In this document: one piece after another, positions 1-5,114 of the stretch
Position numbering within the stretch: the stretch's first letter is position 1
How the letters are laid out: every line of letters starts with the position of its first letter
From: Nitrospirota bacterium
GTDB taxonomy: Bacteria > Nitrospirota > UBA9217
Direction of reading: 5' to 3'
Assembly (NCBI GenBank): GCA_017885365.1
Contig: JAFNGD010000379.1
Span: forward strand, 2,590-7,744
DNA length: 5,155 nt
Translations under genes and position numbers: made by a program
The notes under the pieces: model-generated
Database searches by the model: none
Told to the model about the DNA's origin: nothing
What the model saw: the letters and a program-made list of their open reading frames with translations, nothing else

Positions 1-258
1 GAGGAGGGCGGGGAAGGCGATAATCCAGGAGGAATAGCCCTTGGGGTCCTCCCGGTTGATCTTCTTCTTGATCAGGTTCAGCACCAGGTGGTAGAGATGG
101 TCCTGGTCGCCGATCATATGCTCCGGTTCCATCAGGATTGAGTGCATCCCGATGGACTGGATGATCTCGGCGAACTTGCCCTGTTCGAAAAGCGAGTTGA
201 TATTGGTCTTCAGGTCTTCGAGATTTTCAACGCTTGATACGGTGACCAGGTCCGGCAT
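1..258 (-). CDS. Hypothetical protein, N-terminal 86 residues (cut by window edge)
   Basis: I do not recognise this protein. Read on the minus strand, an ATG at 258-256 opens a frame of 86 codons that reaches position 1 without a stop, so only the N-terminus is present. A very good Shine-Dalgarno sequence, GGAGGGG (complement of 265-271), lies 6 nt before the ATG, and a sigma-70-like promoter lies further upstream at 302-330. The protein begins MPDLVTVSSVENLEDLKTN and continues as an apparently soluble, helix-rich, acidic then lysine-rich stretch (LVLNLIKKKINREDPKGY at about residues 60-77). There is no signal peptide or obvious membrane span in the part seen. It is divergent from ihfA. The start is well supported; the function cannot be inferred. 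Confidence 0.72.
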   Translation of the reverse strand, partial: MPDLVTVSSVENLEDLKTNINSLFEQGKFAEIIQSIGMHSILMEPEHMIGDQDHLYHLVLNLIKKKINREDPKGYSSWIIAFPALL

Positions 259-301
259 CGTGTTCCCCTCCGCGCAGCAGGATTGTCCAAACGGCAGAGC
301 A

Positions 302-330
302 ATATTATAATAATTCGTCAGCTGAGGCAA
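302..330 (-). promoter_or_regulatory. Sigma-70-like promoter for the minus-strand gene
   Basis: On the minus strand, TTGCCT (complement of 325-330) is followed after 17 nt by TAATAT (complement of 302-307). A perfect TATAAT (complement of 304-309) overlaps it at the shorter spacing of 15 nt. Transcription would start near 295, giving a leader of about 37 nt before the ATG at 258. An 8-bp palindrome TCAGCTGA (318-325) touches the -35 element. Seen by eye only. Confidence 0.5.
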
Positions 331-340
331 GACAAATCTT

Positions 341-375
341 CGCTGCCAATAGATGCCGGCACCCCCGGGGCAGCG
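341..375. promoter_or_regulatory. Nested palindrome between two divergent promoters
   Basis: The arms CGCTGCC (341-347) and GGCAGCG (369-375) form a perfect 7-bp inverted repeat with a 21-nt spacer. Almost exactly at the same centre sits an 8-bp palindrome, TGCCGGCA (354-361), and CCCCGGGG (363-370) overlaps the right arm. The block lies between the -35 elements of the minus-strand promoter (325-330) and the ihfA promoter (386-391). It could be an operator for a regulator controlling both directions. No known operator consensus was recognised, so the role is inference. Confidence 0.35.
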
Positions 376-385
376 CAAATTACCC

Positions 386-414
386 TTGACTTTGAAACAG
401 TTATCCACTATAGT
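386..414 (+). promoter_or_regulatory. Sigma-70-like promoter of ihfA
   Basis: TTGACT (386-391) and TATAGT (409-414) are separated by the ideal 17 nt. Transcription should start near 421, giving a leader of only about 17 nt that consists mostly of the ribosome binding site. This supports ihfA being transcribed here from its own promoter. TTATCCACT (401-409), one mismatch from the DnaA box TTATCCACA, overlaps the spacer and the first base of the -10. Confidence 0.65.
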
Positions 415-437
415 ATCGCTCGTTCGGGAGGTGCGGA

Positions 438-758
438 ATGACCAAGGCAGATATCATCTCAGACGTATTTGACAAAGTAGGCCTGCCGAAGCAGGATGCC
501 GAAGAACTGGTCGAGATGATCCTGGATACGATCAAGCAGACGCTGAAGCAGGGCGATACCGTGAAGCTTTCGGGCTTCGGGAACTTCGTGGTGAGACAAA
601 AACGGTCACGGAAGGGGCGAAATCCCAAGACGGGCCAGGAGATCGAGATCACGCCGCGCAGCGTTGTGAGCTTCCGGCCGAGCATGATATTCAAGGAACA
701 TGTCATTGACTCTACCGCCTCCGCATCAACAGCAGCCCCCGCAGCGGCAGCCGAGTAA
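438..758 (+). CDS. ihfA: Integration host factor subunit alpha (HU/IHF family DNA-bending protein)
   Basis: This small nucleoid protein should bind and sharply bend DNA, normally as a heterodimer with IHF beta, in recombination, replication and sigma-54 promoter activation. The family core spans residues 1-90. It has an N-terminal two-helix dimerisation part (TKADIISDVFDKVGLPKQDA, 2-21), the signature VKLSGFGNF (42-50), the DNA-intercalating arm GRNPKTG (60-66) with the expected proline at 63, and VVSFRP (76-81). The alpha assignment rather than beta or HU rests on likeness to E. coli IHF alpha and deltaproteobacterial IhfA from memory. The start is fixed by GGAGG (427-431), 6 nt upstream, and the promoter at 386-414. 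Residues 92-106 are an unusual Ser/Thr/Ala/Pro tail ending in AAAAE, encoded where the MerR gene overlaps in another frame. Confidence 0.93.
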   Translation: MTKADIISDVFDKVGLPKQDAEELVEMILDTIKQTLKQGDTVKLSGFGNFVVRQKRSRKGRNPKTGQEIEITPRSVVSFRPSMIFKEHVIDSTASASTAAPAAAAE

Positions 759-1053
759 ACTGTTCTACCGGATCGGGGAGGTGAGCAGCATCACGGGCCT
801 GGAACCCTACGTACTCAGGTACTGGGAGACCGAGTTTCCCCACCTCCGGCCGGAAAAAAGGAAGTCAGGCCAGCGGCTTTACACGAAGAAGGACCTCGAC
901 AACATCCTGCAGGTCAAGCAGCTGCTGTATCAGAGCGGTTATACCATATCAGGCGCACGGAAGAAGCTGAAAGGCAGAGGACGGCAGGACCTGGATTCCG
1001 TCCTCGAGACGGCAAAAAAAGAGATCAGGGAGATCCTGGAGCTGCTCAAATAG
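700..1053 (+). CDS. Small MerR-family transcriptional regulator
   Basis: This is a MerR-type DNA-binding protein of 117 residues. A winged helix-turn-helix starts at KLFYRIGEVSSITGLEPYVL (20-39), followed by RYWETEFPHLRPEKRKSGQR (40-59) and LYTKKDLDNILQVKQLLYQ (60-78). A short C-terminal amphipathic helix (about 97-117, ending EILELLK) probably mediates dimerisation. There is no cysteine and no effector domain, so a metal or drug sensing role is not indicated. Short MerR genes directly after ihfA are common in Deltaproteobacteria and relatives, where their targets are mostly unknown. The first 18 residues are Pro/Gln-rich and outside the family core. The ATG at 700 has AAGGA only 2 nt away, while TTG at 706 has it at a better 8 nt, so the true start may be 706. 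The gene overlaps ihfA by 59 nt (53 nt if TTG starts it). Confidence 0.88.
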   Translation: MSLTLPPPHQQQPPQRQPSKLFYRIGEVSSITGLEPYVLRYWETEFPHLRPEKRKSGQRLYTKKDLDNILQVKQLLYQSGYTISGARKKLKGRGRQDLDSVLETAKKEIREILELLK

Positions 1054-1110
1054 ATTTGCCGGGAACGCGGGAAGGGACGAGAGGGCGGCAAGTTCTGCAT
1101 CGTCCGTTCC

Positions 1111-1135
1111 CCGGTCATCCACCGGTCCTTTGTTT
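1111..1135 (+). terminator. Weak hairpin after the MerR gene, possible terminator
   Basis: CCGGT (1111-1115) pairs with ACCGG (1121-1125) around a 5-nt loop and is followed by the T-rich run TCCTTTGTTT. The stem is only 5 bp and the T-tract is interrupted, so this may be a weak terminator for ihfA-merR or chance. The rest of 1054-1168 shows nothing else callable, and no clear promoter for the tRNA was found. Confidence 0.3.
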
Positions 1136-1168
1136 CATGAACAATGTTTGAATTCGATCAGGGTTAAT

Positions 1169-1245
1169 CGGGGCGTGGCGCAGCCTGGTAGCGTACTCGC
1201 TTGGGGTGCGAGTGGTCGGCCGTTCAAATCGGCTCGCCCCGACCA
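1169..1245 (+). tRNA. tRNA-Pro (anticodon GGG)
   Basis: A complete 77-nt cloverleaf can be drawn by hand. The acceptor CGGGGCG (1169-1175) pairs fully with CGCCCCG (1235-1241). The D arm is GCGC/GCGT around AGCCTGGTA. The anticodon stem CTCGC/GCGAG (1196-1200/1208-1212) closes the loop TTGGGGT, placing anticodon GGG at 1203-1205. The T arm GGCCG/CGGCT closes TTCAAAT. Discriminator A1242 is followed by an encoded CCA (1243-1245). The layout aligns position by position with E. coli tRNA-Pro. It reads proline codons CCC and CCU. A strong terminator follows 6 nt later. Confidence 0.96.
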
Positions 1246-1251
1246 TTAGTG

Positions 1252-1286
1252 AAAGCCGTAGCTCTTCGCGAGTTACGGCTTTTTTT
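1252..1286 (+). terminator. Intrinsic terminator after tRNA-Pro
   Basis: AGCCGTAGCTC (1254-1264) pairs with GAGTTACGGCT (1270-1280) as an 11-bp stem with one G-T wobble and a 5-nt TTCGC loop, extendable by two A-T pairs. A run of seven T (1280-1286) follows directly. This is a textbook Rho-independent terminator and separates the tRNA from the next transcription unit. Confidence 0.88.
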
Positions 1287-1333
1287 ATTCCACGGTTGCC
1301 CGAAGAATGCCCTGCCTGGACCGCTCTTTTTGT

Positions 1334-1363
1334 TTGACGCTTCCTTGGAAAACATGGTATAAA
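1334..1363 (+). promoter_or_regulatory. Sigma-70-like promoter for the envelope gene run
   Basis: TTGACG (1334-1339) and TATAAA (1358-1363) are 18 nt apart. The predicted start is about 1370, giving a leader of about 38 nt before the ATG at 1409. Because the promoter lies downstream of the longer in-frame start at 1307, it argues for the start at 1409. Confidence 0.6.
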
Positions 1364-1408
1364 TATCCGTCATTATTGTACATTATCTCGTCAGCGGGGT
1401 GTTTAACG

Positions 1409-1972
1409 ATGTCTCTCCGATCCAGCGTATCTCGATCCACCACCAGCGGTCCATCGATCGCCATGATCCTCGTAATGACCTTCATCCTGCTCGTCCCGGG
1501 AAACATGGTCCTGTCGCAGGAGGTCAAGGACCAGACGCCCAAGAAGCCGCGGTTCGAAAAGACCGAATTGACCTTAAAGGACAACAAGACCGGACTGGTC
1601 TGGCCCCTGAACGCGAACCTTGCCGATCGGCAATTCTCCTGGTCCGGCACCGTTGACGCGCTCGATCGTATCGTTAACAAGGAACGCTTTGCCGGCTTTC
1701 GTGACTGGCGGGTGCCAACCAAGGAAGAGCTCCTGACCCTCATCGAGCTCGCGAAAAGCCAGGGTTTCGACGGGAAGTCACCCGAACGGTCCTTGATCGC
1801 CGTCCTTACGTCCCTCGGTTTTCAGAACATTCAGGGCGACGCGTACTGGACGTCAAGCGAGAACCGCTACTTCGCAGCCGAAGCATGGGTCGTGGACATG
1901 ACCGATGGAATGGCGGCCATGGCGGACAAGACGCTCTATTTCAACCTGTGGCCGGTGCGCTCGGCGCGCTAG
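1409..1972 (+). CDS. Exported DUF1566 / Lcl C-terminal domain protein
   Basis: This 187-residue protein has an Arg-containing N-region, a hydrophobic segment (about 16-31) and a likely signal-peptidase site near VLS-QE (36/37), so it is probably periplasmic or surface-exposed. The mature part is a single DUF1566-type domain. It shows DNKTGLVW (58-65), Trp78, AGFRDWRVPTKEEL (95-108), YWTSS (146-150), Trp160 and the closing LWPVR (180-184), which is the usual order of the family's aromatic motifs. DUF1566 domains occur in secreted and surface proteins and have no established enzymatic role. The start was chosen for the promoter at 1334-1363, the weak GGGGT ribosome site (1396-1400) and the signal peptide; an upstream in-frame ATG at 1307 precedes the promoter. 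The FecR-domain gene follows after about 54 nt with no terminator between, suggesting an operon. Confidence 0.82.
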   Translation: MSLRSSVSRSTTSGPSIAMILVMTFILLVPGNMVLSQEVKDQTPKKPRFEKTELTLKDNKTGLVWPLNANLADRQFSWSGTVDALDRIVNKERFAGFRDWRVPTKEELLTLIELAKSQGFDGKSPERSLIAVLTSLGFQNIQGDAYWTSSENRYFAAEAWVVDMTDGMAAMADKTLYFNLWPVRSAR

Positions 1973-2026
1973 CGGCTCCAGACGGCATGACAAGCCCGGG
2001 AGAGCCGGGATCGGAGGTCAATGAAA

Positions 2027-3256
2027 ATGGCCAGGTATCGTACGATCAGATCGCACAGAATCGGCATCGCTGCAGCAGCAGTCGCTATGCTGCTGTTACC
2101 GCTGACCGCGCCGGCATCGGACCCCATTGCCGGGAACATCCGGGCCATCGACAGCACTGATCCCGCTGCTGTCGCGAAGATCGTGCGGCCCGGCTACGCA
2201 GGCATCATCCCCGGCAAGCCCGGAGACGCGATCTATACGGGAGACACCGTCAAGAGCGGCGAAGGAGTGCGGCTGCAGCTGGAACTGTCAGACAAATCGA
2301 TCATCACCGTTGCGCCGAACTCGGCCGTGCAGATGAAGGGCCATCTCGTGGACCCCGAGCAGGGTAACCGCAGCATGGTGATGAGGACGCTCAAGGGGAC
2401 GGTGCGGTTCGTCATCGCCAAGTTCTTCAAGCCCCATGCCGCAGGCGCCGAGATGAAGTGGAAGGAATCCTCATTCGTGATCGAGACCCAGAACGCAGTT
2501 GCCGGCATTCGCGGCACAGACCTTGCCGTGACCTCGACGGGATCCGAGTCCGAGATCGCGGTCTTCGAAGGCACGGTGAGCGTACGCCATGCATCGCCCG
2601 TCCACAAGGGCGAGGCCATACTCGAAGCGGGCCAGTTCACGACGGTGACGAAGGACCTGCCGCCGTCGCCTCCTTCGGTATTAAGCCCGGAGCGGCGGGA
2701 TGCTTTGGAAAAGGCTACGACGCTCGTCAACCCGAGGACCACGGCCGAGGCGCCGAAAGGCCCGGCGCCGAAAAAGAAACAATATGACAGCAAGGACGTG
2801 GAAAAGGACCTTGCCGCCGGCGTTCCGCTCGCCGATGTCCTTGATAAGGCCGTCGAGTCCGGCATGCCGCTGGGACAGGTCATTGCAACTGCGCTCGATG
2901 CCGGCGTTAATCCCTCCACCCTTGTCTACACCGCAGTGACCGAAGGATACTCACCCAAGGAAGTGGTGACCGCTGCTGTCGAGCAGGGGGCGCCGCTCAC
3001 CGTAGTGGCTGCCGCAGCCATCGGCGCCGGCGCGGACAAGAACATGGTCATCTCCGGAGCGACCGATGCGGGAGTGCCGCCTGCCGCCATCGCCACGGCA
3101 ATTGCGAAGGCATCATCGCCCAACGCGCCGGTTTACGGGACCATGGTCCCGATGGACAGTTCGCCGGCGTCGATCATCCCGGCGCCTCCGGCATCCATTG
3201 GCGGCGGAGGCGGCGGAACGCCGTCCACGCAGCCCGCGAGTCCCTACAAGCCGTGA
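2027..3256 (+). CDS. Exported FecR-domain protein with seven 14-residue repeats
   Basis: This 409-residue protein has a signal peptide (arginine-rich start, hydrophobic core IGIAAAAVAMLLLPLTAPA, cleavage near residue 30). A FecR-like beta domain follows at about 70-190, with LSDKSIITVAPNSAVQM (87-103), LKGTVRFVI (122-130) and TQNAVAGIRGTDLAV (154-168). Then come a charged linker, seven 14-residue helical repeats (262-359), and a Pro/Ser tail with six consecutive glycines (392-397). Classical FecR is an inner-membrane anti-sigma regulator. This protein lacks that cytoplasmic part and a transmembrane anchor, so a periplasmic structural or peptidoglycan/polysaccharide-associated role is more likely (inference). 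Two starts are possible: ATG 2021 lies only 2-3 nt from GGAGGT (2013-2018), whereas ATG 2027 has a spacing of 8 nt and is preferred. It probably shares the promoter at 1334-1363. Confidence 0.85.
   Translation: MARYRTIRSHRIGIAAAAVAMLLLPLTAPASDPIAGNIRAIDSTDPAAVAKIVRPGYAGIIPGKPGDAIYTGDTVKSGEGVRLQLELSDKSIITVAPNSAVQMKGHLVDPEQGNRSMVMRTLKGTVRFVIAKFFKPHAAGAEMKWKESSFVIETQNAVAGIRGTDLAVTSTGSESEIAVFEGTVSVRHASPVHKGEAILEAGQFTTVTKDLPPSPPSVLSPERRDALEKATTLVNPRTTAEAPKGPAPKKKQYDSKDVEKDLAAGVPLADVLDKAVESGMPLGQVIATALDAGVNPSTLVYTAVTEGYSPKEVVTAAVEQGAPLTVVAAAAIGAGADKNMVISGATDAGVPPAAIATAIAKASSPNAPVYGTMVPMDSSPASIIPAPPASIGGGGGGTPSTQPASPYKP
2810..3103 (+). repeat. Seven tandem 42-bp units encoding 14-residue repeats
   Basis: The units begin at 2810, 2852, 2894, 2936, 2978, 3020 and 3062 with no gaps. 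Examples are LAAGVPLADVLDKA, VESGMPLGQVIATA, LDAGVNPSTLVYTA, VTEGYSPKEVVTAA, VEQGAPLTVVAAAA, IGAGADKNMVISGA and TDAGVPPAAIATAI. The pattern is hydrophobic-x-x-Gly-x-(Pro)-x-x-x-hydrophobic-hydrophobic-x-x-Ala. Glycine at position 4 is present in all seven and a hydrophobic residue at position 10 in all seven. The DNA units have diverged, so the array is old and held at protein level. It probably forms stacked short helices. Confidence 0.85.
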
Positions 3257-3278
3257 TACGCTCGGGTGTGCGTATTAC

Positions 3279-3306
3279 GTTTGAGGTTGAACGTTCAAGG
3301 TTTAAT
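3279..3306. repeat. Four degenerate heptamer repeats with inner palindrome
   Basis: Four consecutive 7-bp units read GTTTGAG, GTTGAAC, GTTCAAG and GTTTAAT. The middle pair creates a perfect 12-bp palindrome, TTGAACGTTCAA (3287-3298). GTTCAA-type heptamer runs are found between genes in a number of environmental bacteria. No function is shown here. Confidence 0.5.
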
Positions 3307-3327
3307 GCTCAGACAGACGCGCCAAAT

Positions 3328-3442
3328 ATTGTGCCATTGCGAAGAGTCCTTCGGCGCTGCTCAGGATAAACTCTGCGACGAAGCACTCTCTTCCTTGTAC
3401 AACGAGATTGCCGCGCTCCCTGCGGTCGCTCGCAATGACAAT
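3328..3442. repeat. Composite interspersed palindromic repeat (REP/MITE-like)
   Basis: The outer arms ATTGT (3328-3332) plus CATTGCG (3335-3341) match CGCAATG (3431-3437) plus ACAAT (3438-3442) with a 2-nt bulge. The inner arms GCACTCTC (3383-3390) and GAGATTGC (3404-3411) pair with one mismatch, and the centre is the palindrome TTGTACAA (3395-3402). The left arm is about 30 nt longer than the right because it carries a segment around TCCTTCGGCGCTGCTCAGG (3348-3366), which resembles another common intergenic repeat. CATTGCGAG...GAAGCAATCTC elements are scattered through many environmental genomes. There is no transposase; it could be a non-autonomous element or a structured transcript segment. 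It lies in the 263-nt spacer between the FecR and beta-barrel genes, which otherwise holds only the heptamers at 3279-3306. Confidence 0.75.
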
Positions 3443-3519
3443 GGAGCAGAACGTTTTGCGGTTGCATGAGATTGTATATTACATAACGTATCTATTATCG
3501 TGAGAGGATCCGGTACCCA

Positions 3520-4683
3520 ATGAATAGAACGTTCAGGGCAATCGCGGCCATGATCCTGACGACGGGGCTCTTCGCCGGCACGGCACGTGCGGAAGGGAAC
3601 ATCCACGTCGGACAGATGGAGATCCATCCCTTCGTCTCGGTGAAGGAGATCTTCAGCGATAATATCTACTATACCCCGACCGATGAGAAGAGAGATTCCA
3701 TCCTGGAAACGAGCCCGGGCGTGAAGATGCAGCTGCCCATCCGGATGCACCGGTTCGAGGCGGAATACTGGGCCGTTGACCGCCGGTACCACCAGTACAC
3801 GGGCGATGACACGACGGACGAGCATGCGAAGGGTCTGCTGGACCTCAAGTTCGGAAGCCGGCTCAGCCTGACCGCGAGCGGCGTTTTTGACAAGGGGCAT
3901 GATCCGCGAAGTTCGTCGGGAAGCGGATTCATCGAGGTTTTCCGGAGCAATGCCGGATACGGTTCCGCCACGTACCAGCTCACCGGCAGGTCCAAGGTGC
4001 AGGTCGAGTATACCCAGACGAAGTGGAATTACATGAACTCCGATTTCCGCGACCGCGACGAAGGCCTGACCTCCGGCTACTTTTACTACCGGTTCCTGCC
4101 CAAGACCTCGGTCTTCCTGGAGTATGACCACAAAGCCGTCGATTACACAGACCCGACATCGGGCCTGAACAACACGGAGAATTCGGCGCTCGTCGGCATT
4201 CAATGGGAGATCACGGCGAAGTCCAGGGGTACGATCAAGGCGGGTTGGATGTCGAAGGACTATAAGGACCCCGCAGGGAAGGATTTTTCCGGCCCGCGCT
4301 GGTCTCTGAACATTGACCACAAGTTCAGCGATGAGTCCTCCGTCGTGCTGTCCGGCCAGCGCCAGGTGAACGAGGCGAACGCCGTCGGCGTCGCCTACTA
4401 CACCACGACCGGGCTGTACGGCGAGTTCAGCTTTCGCTTCCTGAGCAAGACCGCCTTCCTGCTGCGGGGCTCCTACAGCAAGGACGTCTATTCGAACGCC
4501 GTGCCGCCGGCAACGGTCGCGCGCGAGGACACGTACACCCTGGCCGGTGCGGGACTCAAGTACTTCATGAAGGACTGGATCGACATCGGTGCGGATTATA
4601 ACAAGAGGGACAGGAATTCCAATTTCGATGTGAACGACTATAAAGAGAACCAGTATGTGTTGTCGGTGAATATGTCGTTCTGA
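3520..4683 (+). CDS. Outer-membrane beta-barrel protein, BBP2_2 (putative beta-barrel porin 2)-like
   Basis: This 387-residue protein has a clear signal peptide with cleavage at ARA-EGN (24/25). The mature part alternates polar and aromatic residues in short strands typical of a beta-barrel and ends in VLSVNMSF, the C-terminal Phe signal recognised by the BAM complex. The first strand region, FVSVKEIFSDNIYYTPTDEK (38-57) followed by ETSPGVKM, matches the E-x-x-x-DN...PG pattern I associate with the BBP2_2 family. That family often sits in exopolysaccharide clusters and may be a secretion or envelope porin; its substrate is unknown. The ribosome site GAGAGGA (3502-3508) is about 11 nt upstream, slightly far. 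No strong promoter was found just upstream, so the gene may be read through from the FecR gene across the repeat-filled spacer. The family call is from memory of motifs; barrel and export are firm. Confidence 0.82.
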   Translation: MNRTFRAIAAMILTTGLFAGTARAEGNIHVGQMEIHPFVSVKEIFSDNIYYTPTDEKRDSILETSPGVKMQLPIRMHRFEAEYWAVDRRYHQYTGDDTTDEHAKGLLDLKFGSRLSLTASGVFDKGHDPRSSSGSGFIEVFRSNAGYGSATYQLTGRSKVQVEYTQTKWNYMNSDFRDRDEGLTSGYFYYRFLPKTSVFLEYDHKAVDYTDPTSGLNNTENSALVGIQWEITAKSRGTIKAGWMSKDYKDPAGKDFSGPRWSLNIDHKFSDESSVVLSGQRQVNEANAVGVAYYTTTGLYGEFSFRFLSKTAFLLRGSYSKDVYSNAVPPATVAREDTYTLAGAGLKYFMKDWIDIGADYNKRDRNSNFDVNDYKENQYVLSVNMSF

Positions 4684-4724
4684 GAGAGCGGCCGGCAAGC
4701 GATCAGGTTGGCAGGTGAAAGGTG

Positions 4725-4753
4725 AAAAAAGCCCTTGCCCCGAAGATCAGGGC
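4725..4753 (-). terminator. Possible minus-strand terminator hairpin
   Basis: On the minus strand, GCCCT (complement of 4749-4753) pairs with AGGGC (complement of 4731-4735) around a 13-nt loop and is followed by six T (complement of 4725-4730). The stem is short and no minus-strand gene is evident to its right, so it may be chance or serve to block antisense transcription into the beta-barrel gene. Confidence 0.25.
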
Positions 4754-4790
4754 ATTCACGAAGGAATGGGCACGTTCACCTTCCTGTTCG

Positions 4791-4816
4791 CGCAAGGCCG
4801 CAAAGGGCGCAAAAGG
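4791..4816. repeat. Short CGCAAAGG-type tandem repeat
   Basis: Three adjacent near-copies, CGCAAGGC, CGCAAAGGG and CGCAAAAGG, lie head to tail. Runs of CGCAAAG-like units occur between genes of many environmental bacteria. Translated in the other direction they give FAPFAALRE-like strings that are often mis-annotated as small proteins. Confidence 0.45.
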
Positions 4817-5114
4817 AAGTAAAGCAGCCTGACGGCTTAAGAGCTTGCCCGCGGTATTGGCCGTTGGTCCATAGAATATAACAACCATATACCGGCAGTT
4901 GTTCACCATCCCTGCCCGCCATTCGTGTTATCTGCTGGACCTGCCCCTGGCAGTGTTGCCCCTCCCGGAGCCGACAACCATTGTGCCGCAGGAGCAGAAG
5001 GGACCTCAGTAGGGCCCGAGTCCGGTAGAAGGTCCAGGATGGCATGGGCCGGGGATCGTACGGATAGGCGTTCATCGTTTGCAACTTCTTGTGCCTACGG
5101 GAGATACGAGTATC

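Larger units (their letters stand above)
4684..5114. other. 431-nt stretch without a convincing gene
   Basis: Open frames here are short, and their translations look like read-through of repeats rather than proteins. What can be seen is an 8-bp inverted repeat AAGGTGAA/TTCACCTT (4719-4726/4775-4782), a small hairpin (4731-4753), a CGCAAAGG-type repeat (4791-4816), a 7-bp inverted repeat TGGACCT/AGGTCCA (4936-4942/5030-5036), and GATAC-GA-GTATC (5103-5114) abutting the next ATG. No promoter or terminator for the plus strand was identified with confidence. It may be a long leader of the following gene. Confidence 0.5.

Noticed and set aside
401..409. Replication origin near the DnaA-like box
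   Set aside because: Only one imperfect box and no AT-rich unwinding region or box cluster; it fits within an ordinary promoter.
2233..2919. Minus-strand open frame of 228 codons inside the FecR-domain gene
   Set aside because: Shadow frame of a GC-rich coding region; the plus strand has clear FecR motifs and the 14-residue repeats.
3256..3275. Hairpin ATACGC/GCGTAT right after the FecR stop codon as a terminator
   Set aside because: Only 6 bp with an 8-nt loop and no T-tract downstream.
3266..3469. Open frame on the plus strand (67 codons) between the FecR and beta-barrel genes
   Set aside because: Its translation (CHCEESFGAAQDKLCDEA...) is the known artefact of reading through the CATTGCGAG interspersed repeat; no ribosome site and no protein family.
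3507..3517. Overlapping BamHI and KpnI recognition sequences (GGATCCGGTACC) just before the beta-barrel start, resembling a cloning linker
   Set aside because: No other vector-like sequence surrounds it, and the flanks continue naturally into the ribosome site and gene; chance is the simpler explanation.
3361..4698. Long minus-strand open frame of 445 codons opposite the beta-barrel gene
   Set aside because: It is the shadow of a GC-rich real gene. The plus-strand frame has a signal peptide, beta-strand pattern and terminal Phe, while the antisense product matches nothing recognisable and runs into the repeat.
4788..4860. Possible cyclic-di-GMP (GEMM) riboswitch, because of GCAAAGGGCGCAAA and GCCTGACGGCTTAAG
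   Set aside because: The order and spacing of the conserved GEMM blocks do not fit and the two helices cannot be drawn; the CGCAAAGG units are explained better as a simple repeat.
4703..5084. Two overlapping minus-strand open frames in the right-hand gap
   Set aside because: No good ribosome site was seen; the FAPFAALREQ part is translation of the CGCAAAGG repeat and the other product has no protein-like domain pattern.
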